Source: Camillea tinctor
Taxonomy: Eukaryota; Ascomycota; Sordariomycetes; Xylariales; Xylariaceae
DNA length: 64,000 nucleotides
NCBI GenBank assembly: GCA_022578605.1
Contig: MU394062.1
Span: forward strand, 620,001 to 684,000
Direction of reading: 5' to 3'
Shown: positions 25,561-38,266 of the stretch, one piece after another
Layout of the letters: each line of letters begins with the position of its first letter
Numbering within the stretch: position 1 is the stretch's first letter
The notes under the pieces: model-generated
What the model was told of the DNA's origin: nothing
The model's input: the letters and a program-made list of their open reading frames with translations, nothing else
Database searches by the model: none
Made by a program: the position numbers and the translations under genes

Positions 25561-27154
25561 TTCATCATTCTCCCGACGTATTAGTTGTTTGTGATATGAG
25601 TTTCTAAGTTGATAGAACGAGGAGGCAATTTCGTGTGAAGAGATTGTCTTGGGCAGGTGTTGGGAGAAACGTATTCAGTGTGTTGAGATAATGCATTAAT
25701 TATATCGTACGTTAATTACCACCTCCACTACCACAACAAAACTTGGAATCACTCATCCACCCAATCCTCGGCATTGCCCCAGCTCCTGCTGGATCTACAG
25801 CGTATTGTACCCATTGACAGGGTCGTCATTCTCAGGGAATTGCCACATTTCCTCTCTGCAAATACGGCAACATTGTGCTTTGACCTTGTGGGATAATGCC
25901 GTCATCAAGGAAATATTTTACACATAAGTCCCTCAAATTGATGGACAGGAAATATTGCTTCTACACATGCTTTTTGTAGTAACTACTTGCTAACCTACAA
26001 CAAAGCAGAGTGCTAGAAGGCTTTGCTATAACCAGCAACTTGAATTTTAGGTTACCAATATAGTATTGGGGATATTAGGAAGAAGGCGGAGAGAGAAAAT
26101 TTCGGAATCTATTTTGCAAAAAAGGAGACGAATAGTTAATTCTCTTGGACAGATTGATGCTTTAGTAAAAAAAAAAACAGTACATTCTTCCAAGTCCAGG
26201 AACTAGATCAACTCACGGGGAAGAAAGATATCACGACCAATCTCCAGCATATAGCATCGATGAGGTTGATAAAATGGTGTATTTTAATTGACATGGGTGA
26301 TGGGCCCACTATTTGTCAAGCTCTGATATTGTAGTCTCTACATAAATCAAGATATAGTCACATATATATCGAATATCGCCTATACAGCCCATTCTGGGAC
26401 CAAGATATCTTGGTCCCGATTTTGCAACTTGATCCTATTTCAACTTTCTCTTTGACGTAGAGCTTTTGAGCTCTCTAGACAAAAACCCTATTAAAGCTAT
26501 AACATCCTATACCGGAGATAGACTAGCCAGACCCGATCATGACCATGGACGATTCTACTTGGTTTGATAAGTGTATTTAGCCAGGAATTTCATGAATGGC
26601 CTCAATGTGGTTTCTTTCAGCTCATGTGGTAAAAACGAACTAGCTTGTCTTGGGTAAATAAGTTTCATCAATCCAGATTTCACGCACGCTATTGACTAAT
26701 ACTTGGCAAGCAGATGTAACCTTCTAGCTTTAGCGACGATACTATACGACCACCACCGACTAATAGCGCATCGATAGAGCCGCCGACGATGACGTGCCAG
26801 AAGTTGACTACACCGACGTCGCGTCGCATCTTGAGTGAAAATTTAAGCAGACCGGACACGCCGGAAACACCTGTTTCACTTGGTAGATCTGCTGGCGACA
26901 GTTGACGGTAGCCTCAACCGACTTAGTTTACAACCTAACTGGCTAGTTGGGCACAGAACCAACAATAGTCTCCCATGTCGAATTGGGGATAGCGTCATTT
27001 TGTGGCGTTTTTCGTTGGCGTGAACGACACTACTAGATCGACGAGTCTAGAACTTTGCTCTGCTTCACCGTATGAGCGAGGGAATCCCTTGTTTCCAGGC
27101 AGCCAAACATGTCTTGAGACGTTTTCTAGGGGTAGGTGCGGGAGCGGGAAGAAG

Positions 27155-27186
27155 GAGGGGGGGGAGGGGGGGGAGGGGAATAGGGG
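27155..27186. repeat. G-run cluster
   Basis: At least four runs of four to eight G separated by single A or TA, on the plus strand. The spacing satisfies the simple G-quadruplex pattern (four G-tracts of three or more with short loops). Confidence 0.8.
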
Positions 27187-28596
27187 ACCTCGATCATGTC
27201 ATTAACGTATGCTCGAAAAACATGTTCAGCTCTGGAAAGGTTCCTTCTTCTAGAGGAGCCGTAGTGGGCGATTACGTCGGGCAAGAACTGTCAATCACAT
27301 GTGGTAGCCAATCAAGCTTGCGACCCCAACGGTTTACGTGACGAGGAGGGTGATTGACCTGTCTTGGTTGGTGCCCGACCAAGCCGAACAACATAGGAGA
27401 TCTTCTCGGCCCTACTAGGCCTGACTACCTACCTACCTGCCCATCTACTTACCTATATATAGGTAGGCAGCCGTCACACGATCTACGGGGACGCCGCATC
27501 AAACCTATCTATATGGGGCCCCTTGGTTATATCAACATACCGACGACGAGTATAGGACTAGTGGTGCCGACACATCAGGAATGGGGGATCGTGAATGGTT
27601 GTACTAAAAAAAAAAAGGAGGAAAAGAAAAAGAAAAGAAAGAAAAAGATAGAGAGAGGGAATGGGGCGGAGGGGGGAAGCCACCACATCACGAGCTAGCC
27701 TCGAGCTAATATCGATATTAGCCTACCTCAGGCTACGTTTGACGCATGGGAACCATACGAACGAAACGAGCTAGCGACGAGGCTATTCTGAACCGAAGGA
27801 GGGATAGGGAGGGCTTCAGGAGGGGAGACACGCCTAGTTTCGATATGAGGTACAACGAAAGAGAAGTGACGATGATCTCAGTCGTTGAGGGCTCCAGGCA
27901 TCCATCTCAAGCCTGAAAGCAGCAGTAAAAGCAACAAAATATCCAGCAGTGTTGGGCGTTGAGCGTAAACGGAAAAACGATGGGATACAGTACGCTATAC
28001 CTCTCGATCTCTAGGGGACCTAGTGGAGGTATACCGGCTATCCCACGGGCAGCTTAGATCTAAGGGGCACTCCACGCCGAAAGATCTCGATGAGCCTCCA
28101 AACGACATCATCAACGCCAACGCGTTCCAGTGCAGAGACGGGTGGGTGGTGCGACAGGGAGGGTGGTCTTACTTCACTGAAGCAGACCGACGATAAGTCG
28201 AGACCACAGCAGGTGGATTGAATAACACAGCGTGGCTACCCCAAGACATTCTCATAGCAACCGTCCTTCCTGCCGGGGATTTCGACCGTGCCCTTCCCCT
28301 GCGCCCCAAAATCTCATCATTCGAGGGACGTCAACCTCTCCCACTACTCAAGCGTGGAAGCCTTACCCACCATCCGGGGCCCTTCTTCTCTTCACCCAAG
28401 AGCACCTACATCTTCGACACACGCTGGGTATATCCCACAACAAGCCCAAGGGGTTCGAGAGGATGTATTGAAATGGGCAAACCGCCTGGTTACCTAGGTT
28501 ATACACCTCCCCCCTCCCTCCCCCCTCCCTTCCCTTCTTTCGCCGTTATCCTGGTTGCAAACAAGCGACCTGATATACATAACCCCCCTGGAATAA

Positions 28597-28622
28597 CAGA
28601 CAGGCAGGCAGGCAGGCAGGTA
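28597..28622. repeat. CAGG tetranucleotide microsatellite
   Basis: Five near-perfect CAGG units after ACAGA, ending in TAG. Confidence 0.9.
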
Positions 28623-29594
28623 GAAGCTGTTGCTTCATCAAAGGCACCCTTCCTTCTATCTGTCTACGGCGCGGGAAAAATATTAACATAGCAGGGAAAC
28701 TTAGGTATTTGCAACATGAAAGTTAGTATAGATCGGTAAAGCCCTAGTGGGTGAGCTCGCCGCGTTTCGCCTTTTCAAGATGGTTATCATACCATGTAGG
28801 AGGGACTAACCTGGCCTGATCCTATTAATTTCTAGCACCCCCTTTCCCTCTCCACGTAAACTCAGAGTCCAATCTATTTCCCACGATGCATTTTATGATT
28901 GTTATCGTTTCTGGGAATTTGCTATGCTGCTAGGTCTGGTAAGGAGAAAGAGTCAGGTAGTCATGGTCGATGTATATCTATATAATATGCCCAGGTAAGT
29001 GTTTAGGTACACGTAGTCCGAATAATTGACGTCCAGACTGAAGACAATATCTACTTAATGACTTGACTTGACCTAGTGGCTGTAATTGCAGCTACTCCTG
29101 AATAAATATGCATCATCGAACACTATAGTAGCGAATCTAGTCATTGCAGGGTACCAGCGTGTGTAGAACACTATATGGATCAAACAAACACAAAGTTTAT
29201 TATTCTGATTACCTAGACCCAGACCTTGCTTTTCTATTGCGATACTAGTTCCTCAAGCGGTGAGCCTCAAAGGGCTATTTTATCAAGACGCCTGTTTCAA
29301 TCACTAAAGTATAAAAAACACTGTAGAACTCTATATCATCCATTTGTAGGGCAGTTTTTGTATTAGCCGCTGAAAAGTGCGACAAGATTGGGTATTCTAA
29401 GGTTCACTTTGGTATGAATTCGTTAGTTTTATAACTCGACCTCGCTGCTAGCCCGCCACTGATATCTGTCTCTTCTCTCCTTAATGTTGAAATCCCAGAG
29501 CTATGTGCTTCTAATTCGTAACGAATAATAAGTTGCTAGCCTTTGTTTTCATCGTTATCCTAATGACTACCAGTAGTTGAGGCCAGCGTCCATA

Positions 29595-32378
29595 TTATGT
29601 AGAAAAGGCGAGGCAAGCATCAACTGCCAGCCCAACCCTGAGAAACGGAGGTGTTAACAATGGAAATTATTCGTTCTTGGGTATTATGTGGAAACTTACC
29701 TCCCCTCTTTCTGGTAGACAACATCACTAATGACGTCCCTGTCTAGGTCCGGGAACATTCCTGCTAGGGTTTCCACGACATTATTGTGTTCAGCTCGCTG
29801 TATCCGCTGGGCCTCCGCAACTTCTGCACTTGCCTGCCTAGCTGCGGCTTCTTGGGCTGAAAGTTGCTGCCGCACTGTCATTGAAGGGTGGCCATCCGTA
29901 CTGGGCCGGGGACTTAGTCGGTTTGGTGTCGAATTCTGCTGGGGAGTACGAGCTGGCGAACTAGGGCCCGCGCTGCTTGGGTCATCCGAAAATATACGGC
30001 CGATAGAGGACAAAGGTTTCTGGATTGTTCTCAATAACCCAGAGATGGCAGGGCTCTCATCTTCAGAATCATTATCATCGGTTGAACTTGATCGTCGTGG
30101 CGTCCTTGTGCCATCAAGCTCAAGCGACGGACGGCTAGAGGATGAATCTGGTCTATTAAAGGCACCTTTCTCCGCCTGAAGGGCTTGGGTTAAAGTAGGT
30201 GGTTCTTCTGCTCGATGTTTCTCAGCAATGGCAGACACTGCTGCTTCAACATTCTTCTCGAATTCCTCGTCGGATATTGTTAAAGTAGTGCGATCCATAT
30301 TCTCAACAAATTGTACAGCGCCCATCTAGGAATTCACATCAATAAGCTGTTCAAATAGAAACAACTTTTAAATACGGTCAGGAGAGCTTACCAAAGATGA
30401 AAGATAATAGCCTGCCTCACCCCCGAGTTTTTCTTGGTTGCGGAATCGTAAAATATATTGAACATTAGACACTAGGTGATCTGGGTTGGATCGGAGAACG
30501 ACATAGATAAGAAGTGGCATGAAGCTATCCGCCGACGAGTCGGATTTGTTATGCTTCAAGAGGCCTGTAACTCCCATTAGTAACATTAGATACGCGGAGA
30601 CTACAGAACTTACCAAATATAACTTTGCAACAATTCAGAACGCAGATGATTTTGTCCCGGGGCGCTCTATAGGACCTAATCTTCAATAGTTCTATTTCCG
30701 TCAGCCTTGGAACGTCTTTGGGTATGTTGGAATCAAACCGACCTTGTTGAGCTAGGGCGAGAAACCTCTTCCCACTCTCGCTTATAGGTGGGATATCTAA
30801 GTGTTCTTCTCGAACCCAGCTATAGATATTGATCTTCTGCGCTAAAATATCATCTCTTTCGACATCTTCCTGGTGCTGACCTCGTCGACCTGGCCCCATC
30901 GGTCGATCTCCTCCGCGTCGTTTTGGTTTTGCACCTGGGATGGGCTGTGGAGGAGGAATAGCAGGAGAGAAAGTCTGTGAGTACAGCCGGTTCATCACCA
31001 GCTTCTCCATGCCTTCACGGGCATTGTCAAATTCGGCATCCGAGACCTCACTCCACACCTCACACTGGGCCATCTTGTTCGCGATAAATGCCAGGAAATC
31101 GCTGATAATCTTCACCTGCTCGTGTACCATCCACTGCCGCTTCGCAAACTCGGTCAAGAAAGATTTGAGGTACCTTGCGACGGGATCGGCTTTCTTATGT
31201 TTGAGCTGTTCTAGGAAACGGTGAAAGTCGAATGGTAAGGCTGGTTCGGGCTCGGGTTCAGGAGGAGGGGGTCGGTGTAGCGGTGCCAAGGACGGGACGG
31301 GAGAACCGGCATTTGGCGTTCTTTCATCCGAAGGGGTATCCTTAGGGGGCACGGGAGGGCCTTGGTCGATGGACTCGGGCAGTTTGTCCTTGGACCGGAT
31401 GCTGGTCGGGGACGCGGCTGAAATCCTGAGGCCTTGCATGTCTTGCAGCTGCTGAGCAATACTCGGGGCAAGAGGCTCAAGGCTGGATTTTCTAGGAGGG
31501 TGCTGCATCGGGGGACCGCCGAGAAGGGGAGAAGTAATCTCAAGCCGAGGACTCATGACCTCGTCTTCTCCTGGGCCACCACCGTCTTCAGGAAACTGCT
31601 CCATTATACTCTGGATTTCGGAGCGGGAGGTGCCTTCGCGCTCATCTTCGCTAGGATATCTTGCCTCGTCGTATCCTGCATCAGAGCGTGTGGGGGATGG
31701 CTCGGGTCCACGGACGTTGGAACGGTGGGCCGAGCTCGTCCTCGAAGGCGGCTGGGAGCCTTGTGGAGTGGGAGGTGTTGGGTCTACGTAGGGGACGGTA
31801 TCGATAGTGAGGAACTGGGCCTTGGAGGGCTTGAGGGTGGCGGTAGAGGATTCCAAGATGTCCTGGTTGGTGTCCTGGTTGGTGCCTGGTGGTTGGGAAC
31901 CCACCATCTCAGCCAGGTTCTCCTGAGGTATAGCCTCACCTGTGGTTGGCTTACTGGGGCCGAGGTCGATCAGATGTGTAGGTATTTGGGGTATGTTGTT
32001 GACCTGAGCGGCTGGACCCGTGACACGTGCGTTGTCATTGTCGTTATCGTTGCCTGCCTCGCCTGCCTTGCCCGCCTCGCCCGCCTCGCTATCGTGGGAG
32101 CTAGTGCCACCTTCTGGTATGTTGGTGGTGGTGTTGGGGCTGGACTGGGATCGGGAGTCGGAGTTCGGGTTGGAGTTGATGGAGTCGGAAGTAGTTGAAG
32201 GTAAAGACGGTGAGGCTACGGCGATGGCAGGTGAGGGATTCGCATCCGCGTCCGCGCCCATGCCCATGCCCACGTCCACATTCACATCCACAAGCTTTGG
32301 ATCACTCATAGCGGGGTCATGGCTGAAGGTAACTGAAGGACTTGAATATTCTGGTGAGGGCTGTTCTGGAGGAGGCAT
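29595..32378 (-). CDS. VPS9: VPS9-domain guanine nucleotide exchange factor for Rab5 (Vps21), with C-terminal CUE domain, 868 aa
   Basis: Activates the endosomal Rab5-type GTPase Vps21 and so drives Golgi-to-endosome/vacuole traffic; the CUE domain binds ubiquitin. Exons: 32378-30614, 30564-30392, 30325-29700, 29637-29595, totalling 2607 nt in frame, with introns of 49-66 nt. Residues 1 to about 380 are disordered and rich in S/P/D/N. A helical bundle starts near 385 (PFDFHRFLEQLKHKKADPV), and the VPS9 catalytic domain follows at about 520-680. It includes SADSFMPLLIYVVLRSNP, with the Asp and Tyr expected for Rab5 GEFs; exon 2 carries this core. The last about 45 residues (NNVVETLAGMFPDLDRDVI...) are the CUE domain with its MFP motif, completed by the 43-nt last exon, ending ACLAFST. 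The ATG at 32378 is the first in frame; MSDPK about 25 codons later is an alternative start. Divergent from the P4-ATPase gene. Confidence 0.95.
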
Positions 32379-33971
32379 GCATGCATTAATGAAGTGCCAA
32401 AGGGCAAAAGAAAAAGAAAAGAACAGGCACAATAACAAAGGCACAACTGAACCTGAAAGTATTATGAAGTTGGATGAGGGCGATAAGTGTTAGTTGTTGT
32501 AGCTGCTTCGTAGGTAGTTGTAGATAAAAAGGGAGTTAGACTGGATTAAAGCTAGTTATCGTTATCAGCGATGCCGTTAATAGTACCCTAAATTAGTGAA
32601 CCGGATCCCTGCTTCCCTTGCCCGGTGTTTGGCTTGCTTATCGCCATCCGCCACAATGCAGTGGTCCCAACTGAGCCACATAAAACCGTCATGACCCCAC
32701 CATTGTTACATGTCTAGCATACATCTTTCAATGTTCCTATGTATTTAATTCTAGTTGTACATCAACTGAAAGACAATCCTATTGTACCCTGAGATATCCT
32801 CCACTTGCAAGCATGCTTGATGGGTATGAACAAATAGCCTACACCTCTAGTGTAGATGTACGCAAGCTTGATAATGCACGCAGCATGCTTCTATGCCTAT
32901 TAAGTAGGTAGTAGCCACATACCTAATTATACTAACCTAGTACCCGGGAGCTGGCACTTCTTACCTGTCACCTTGGATCGATCTTTTAAAAACTCTAGCA
33001 CCTACATAAACGGTAAACTATATTTAATATAGGGGAGTAGTCTAAGTGGTTCCTATGCAACACAGACCGCAAGGTTCTCTCACCCGAGCTGCCGAGAGTA
33101 AACATCTGCAAGTGGTGACCACTTAGGAACTAGAGTAGTAATTAAGTTCGGGGCTTTTTATAGCCGACTTTATAATGGCCCGGTACAAGAAAATAAAGAA
33201 AATGATTTTGAATACCCGCTATTTTACTACTACCACCTGATCTGATTCTACTTATACTAATAACCATGCATAGTACGGATTAGCTATCGATGCACTTCTT
33301 CATTTGTGGGTAAAACAATTCCATTATTCTATCCAAACAAAGCCCCCACGTGCATTCCCTACACAGCTATAGGAAGTAGGTAGTATAGGAGGAGGTATAG
33401 GAGGAGATATAAGGTTAACGTTAACATGACGAAACTGTACGCACAGCATATGACGCTAAACTGTATGTAGCCGCGATCACGATTACGATTGGTCTAATCC
33501 CCTGGCACCCGCCGAGACCTTTCCTGTTTAAGTCTAGAATGGGTTGGCATCTCAAGCCACCAAGATTAGGCGTGGCTTTGGCCTATGATTACACATCCAC
33601 AAGACATTAGGTATTTCAATACGAGCAACAAGCTGAGTCGGCCGGGATCTTTTTTCTATTTTATCTTTTTTTCTCTCACCCCTAGTCAAGACAGGATTTT
33701 TGTCGCCAATCTTCAATGAATTGAAACCAAGGAAAAACTAGACTTCTCCGAAGTCTGGGCTGCATGTAGGATAGTTAGCCAAGACACTTGGGTACATTCG
33801 TTCAAATCAATAGCAATCTCGACATTCGTTCAACTTGATTTCTCATTCCTCCCGGTCTCTTCCATCCCAACTTTTACTTCTTCGCGACAGAAGCACGGCT
33901 GAACTCGATTAGATGCTTTTGTGAGGAACAGGAATATTCTGCCATGCGATCACCTTCGTTCTATCCGACGC
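32379..33971. promoter_or_regulatory. Shared divergent promoter region of VPS9 and the Dnf3-type flippase
   Basis: About 1.6 kb without a gene between two divergently transcribed starts. Visible are a purine-rich AGGAGGTATAGGAGG-type tract at about 33375-33412, next to a GTTAACGTTAAC palindrome (about 33414-33425). T/C-rich DNA (about 33650-33680 and 33835-33880) precedes the flippase start, as is usual for fungal leaders. No core element can be assigned with confidence. Confidence 0.55.
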
Positions 33972-36900
33972 ATGATGCCTCGAACGACCAATCGTGTCGA
34001 ATATGATAGCGCAACCGAAGGGAAAGAATCTGATTTAGACACCAAAAAGACCACCCGCGGGAGACTCGACCAACTAAGGGCCACGGCCTATATCTGCGCT
34101 GAGCAATGTTACAATAAATACTTCCTCGAAGCCATACTCCGGCAGAAACCTTTGCGACCTTCCAAAGATGGCCGCCACATCCCCTTGCGAATCGGGCGTC
34201 ACGATGCCCTCATCGACGAAAGACGCGGCCAACCGTTCATTTCCAATTCGATCCGCACTTCCCGCTACACCTTATACGACTTCTTACCAAAACAGCTCTT
34301 TTTCCAATTCACCCGACTGGCCAATTTCTACTTCCTTTGTGTTGGTATTCCCCAGACTATTCCAGGATTGAGTACCACGGGAAACTATACGACCATTCTT
34401 CCTCTGATGTTTTTCGTTCTCCTAACCGTCATAAAAGAAGGATATGACGATTATAAGCGACATCGCCTCGACACGATAGAGAATGCGAATGCTGCGACAG
34501 TTCTTAGAAACACCTCTGCCGAGCCGACCTTATCCGTTCAATCCCGTAGATGGTTCTCTTCCAAGTCGAAGATTATTGAGTCTGAAATTCACTCTGGTAT
34601 TAGTGACGACACTGATGGGGAATTTGGCTGGGGCCAGGTGAAATGGCAGAATGTCAAGGTCGGCGACATTGTGAAGCTTTCTCGGGATGAAGCTGTACCT
34701 GCGGATATCATTCTCCTTCATGCTACGGGCGAAAACGGGCTTGCCTATATCGACACCATGGACCTGGATGGCGAGACAAACCTGAAGAGTAAAGAGTCCT
34801 TACCCGACTTGAAGGGCTGTGATACTATCCCTGGCCTCCGAGCCTGCGATGCTGAGTTTGTTGTCGAGGACCCAAACCCAGATCTGTATCGTTTTGACGG
34901 TCGCGTCACGGTCCAGGGTCGAACATTGCCTCTCACGTCCAATGAAGTCATTTACCGTGGCAGCACTTTAAGGAATACCGGTTGTGCCATCGGTATAGTC
35001 ATCAATACTGGAGAAGAGTGCAAAATTCGGATGAATGCAAATCAGCATCCGCACGCAAAAAAGCCAGCCCTAGAAGCTATCGCTAATAAGATCGTTCTTT
35101 TCTTAGCATTCTATGTAGTCATCTTGTCCGTTGGTTGTTCTGTGGGCTACATAATCTGGCGACAGTCTACCGAACGGCATTCCTGGTATATCGCTGATGC
35201 GACGGTCGAATTCAAACAAATTATCATTGGATACGCAATCATGTACAACAACGTCATCCCCCTCTCACTATACGTAACTCTGGAGTTGACTAGGATTGGT
35301 CAAATGCTCATGCTGAACGGCGATATTGATATGTACGACGAAGCAACCGATACTCCTGCACGGTGTAATACGAATACCATCTTGGAAAACCTGGGCCAAG
35401 TGAGCTACATCTTCTCGGACAAGACGGGGACCCTCACGGAGAATGTCATGAAATTCCGGAAATTGAGTATTGCCGGAACCTCTTGGTTGCATGAAATGGA
35501 CCTCGAGGGTGAAAATGAGGCAGCGGAAACGGAATCTACCCTCGTCCTGCCTTCGGAGCCGGCCTCACCGAGAAAGTCGAGAGATGCGAGCAGTGCTATT
35601 CACGAGAATATCGCACTCACCCCTGTCCCCTCCCCTCTTCCCTCCCCTATCCCGGTATTACTATCGCCTCAGTCCGAACGACGGTCCTCCTCGCATTGGA
35701 CCTCCACTGGCCGTCCAGATCATGTACAGCCTGAAGTTACGACAGAAGATCTTCTCGAATATATCAAGTTAAGGCCCGCATCGCCGTTCGCTAGGCGAGC
35801 CAAAGACTACATCTTATGTATGGCCCTTTGCCATACTTGTTTACCTGAGGTAAAGGATGGAAAGATCGATTTCCAAGCGTCGTCACCAGATGAGCTGGCA
35901 CTCGTACGTGCGGCGAATGAACTCGGTTACCTAGTAACACATCGATCTTCCCAATCCGTTACTTTACGGATCAGAACCCCCGATGAAGGCGACAAAGTTG
36001 AGGTCTACCAGATCCTCGATGTTATCGAATTTAGCAGCAAACGAAAACGCATGTCGATAATCGTACGCTACCCAGACGGGCGAATATGCATCATTTGCAA
36101 GGGCGCAGATTCTACGATCATGCCTAGGCTGAAGCTAGCTCAACTTGCGATGCAGAAGGCTACGGAAGTCCGGAAAAGTGCAGATCTTGAGCATGAGATG
36201 CTACGTAGGAGCGAACAGCTAGAAGTTCGAAATAGCTTTGGAGGTCGTCCAAGCTTAAACTTGCGACGGAGCATTGCTTTGAATCGTAACAGCATAGGAA
36301 TAAATCGCAGCGCCAGCACAGCCAAGCGGCCGGGGATCGAAAGGAGCAGATCCGTGGAGGTGTCCCGAGCACGGCCATCTGGGGAGAGGGGTCGGCCTTC
36401 ATTAGGAATTCGCACCATCTCTCTTGATGTGACGAAGACCTTGTCTAGAACTAGCCCGCGATCCCCTCACCCCCCACGAGATCCGCTGCTGGAAAAGTTT
36501 AGCTTTCTAGACGACCCATCTGTCATTGATGAAGCGGCCATCTTTAGCCGTTGTTTCAAGCACTTAGACGATTTTGCCACCGAGGGACTTCGAACCCTGC
36601 TGTTCGCTCGGAAATTTATCCCCGAGGCCGAATACAATGCTTGGAAGAAGGTTTATGACGATGCCACAACAAGTTTGGTCGACCGTCAAGACAAGATCGA
36701 AGAAGCAGGTGAAACGATAGAACAGTCTTTTGACCTTGTGGGTGCGACGGCAATCGAGGATAAGCTCCAAGACGGAGTGCCTGATACCATCGACAAGCTT
36801 AGGCGCGCCAATATTAAGATATGGATGTTGACTGGCGATAAACGTGAAACAGCAATTAATATTGCCCACTCAGCACGTATCTGTCGCCCCGGCTCTGATA

Positions 36901-38266
36901 TATTTATTCTCGACTCCTCCAAGGGCTCCCTAGAAGTACAGATCACGGATGTTCTAGAAGATATTAAAACTGATTGCGTACATAGCGTTGTTGTGATTGA
37001 TGGGCAGACCCTAGCGGTCGTCGAGCAGTCGCCGCAGCTTACGGACCTCTTCTATACGCTTATCCCCCAGATCGATTCGGTCATTTGTTGTCGTGCGTCG
37101 CCCGCCCAGAAATCTATCATCGTGCAGGCGATCCGCCAGCGGGTGCCCAAGGCGCTCACACTTGCTATCGGCGATGGCGCAAACGACCTTGCTATGATTT
37201 CGGCGTCCCATGTCGGTGTCGGAATATCAGGAAAGGAAGGGTTGCAAGCCGCCCGTGTGGCCGACTATGCTATAGCTCAGTTTCGCTTTTTGCAGCGCTT
37301 ACTCCTTGTACATGGCCGCTGGAATTACGTGCGCACGGGCAAGTTCATTCTAGCAACTTTTTGGAAGGAAATGTACTTCTACCTGCCTACCGCCATGTAC
37401 CAGAGGTACAATGGATATAGCGGGACAAGTCTGTACGAGAGCTGGAGCTTGACGGTGTTTAATACTCTGTTTACGAGTTTATGTGTAATTTGTATGGGTG
37501 TTTGGGAACAGGATCTCAGCGCAGAGACGCTTCTTGCTGTACCTGAGCTCTATGTTTACGGACAAAGAGATTCAGAGCTCAACATCGGAAGATTCCTACG
37601 CTGGATGACGGCGGCAGCGACTGAGGGTGTGGCGGTTTGGCTTGGGGTATGGGCCTCCTACAGTGTATTTGGGACGGCTCGCGATCAGAATCTTTTCGCC
37701 ATAGGCGACTTGGTCTTTACAATCGGAGTCGCCTGGATCAACTGGAAACTCTTGTAAGTTTTCTTGAAATCCTGCTGTTTGTAGCCTTTACTAACTAAAT
37801 GAACAGCATCATTGAGACGCATAATAAGACGGCCATTATAATGGGTGCGTTTGGCATCACATTTGCCGGGTGGTGGGCTTGGAATGCATTCCTCGCAGGT
37901 GTCTACACTCCACAACCAAGCCCGTACCCGGCCCGCGGCGGTTTCACGACCACGTTTGGCAAGGATCCCATCTGGTGGCTTACTCTCATTATCATCGTGG
38001 TCGTCCTCATCTCGGTAGAATACGCCTACAAGGCCATTAAGCGGAATATGATCGTCGCTGGGCTGTGGAAGTGGCCTCCGTGGAAACGAGATGCGGATGA
38101 TCGCGATCACCTAGAGGAGTGGAACTTAGAGGTTTGGCAGGAGATAGAGAAAGATCCTGTAATGCGTGAACGATTACGAAGGGCGGGTACAGCGAATGGG
38201 GAGGATAGCGACGATAACGAGGAAGACGGAGATGGTGGTGTCGTTGATGTAGAGAGGGCATTGTGA
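33972..38266 (+). CDS. DNF3: P4-type ATPase (phospholipid flippase), Dnf3 class, 1413 aa
   Basis: Moves phospholipids from the lumenal to the cytosolic leaflet of Golgi, endosome or plasma membrane. Two exons: 33972-37753 and 37807-38266 (intron GTAAGT...GAACAG, 53 nt), which sum to 4242 nt in frame. P4 hallmarks in order: membrane entry ANFYFLCVGIPQTIPGLSTT, which fits Dnf3 better than Drs2, Dnf1 or Neo1; DGETN in the actuator domain (from D266); PLSL in TM4 (430-433); DKTGT with the phosphorylated Asp at 483; GDGAND near 1067-1072. A C-terminal membrane block of several helices runs across the intron and ends in an acidic tail. The nucleotide-binding domain carries a Ser/Arg-rich insertion (about residues 740-845). 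Start chosen at the first in-frame ATG (MMPRTTNRVEY), because upstream in-frame codons offer only GTG. P4-ATPases usually need a Cdc50-type subunit (Crf1 for Dnf3), which is not in this window. Confidence 0.95.

Larger units (their letters stand above)
25561..29594. other. Gene-poor region, partly A/T-rich
   Basis: No gene supported. About 25.6-26.7 kb is visibly A/T-rich compared with flanking DNA. A 75-codon minus-strand open stretch (26689-26913) reads protein-like (VGVVNFWHVIVGGSIDALL) but has no recognised family or splice partner. Long G runs lie at 27155-27186 and a CAGG microsatellite at 28597-28622. The right-hand end (about 28.7-29.59 kb) is the 3' flank of VPS9. Confidence 0.5.

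Noticed and set aside
26689..26913. 75-codon minus-strand open stretch reading VGVVNFWHVIVGGSIDALL
   Set aside because: Protein-like, but short, both strands open, no family or intron-linked neighbour; perhaps a relic, not a callable gene.
30549..32444. VPS9 start upstream of 32378 (hydrophobic LLLCLFFSFSFALW, a false signal peptide)
   Set aside because: Relies on a GTG codon; a cytosolic Rab exchange factor should not carry a signal peptide, and the first ATG is at 32378.
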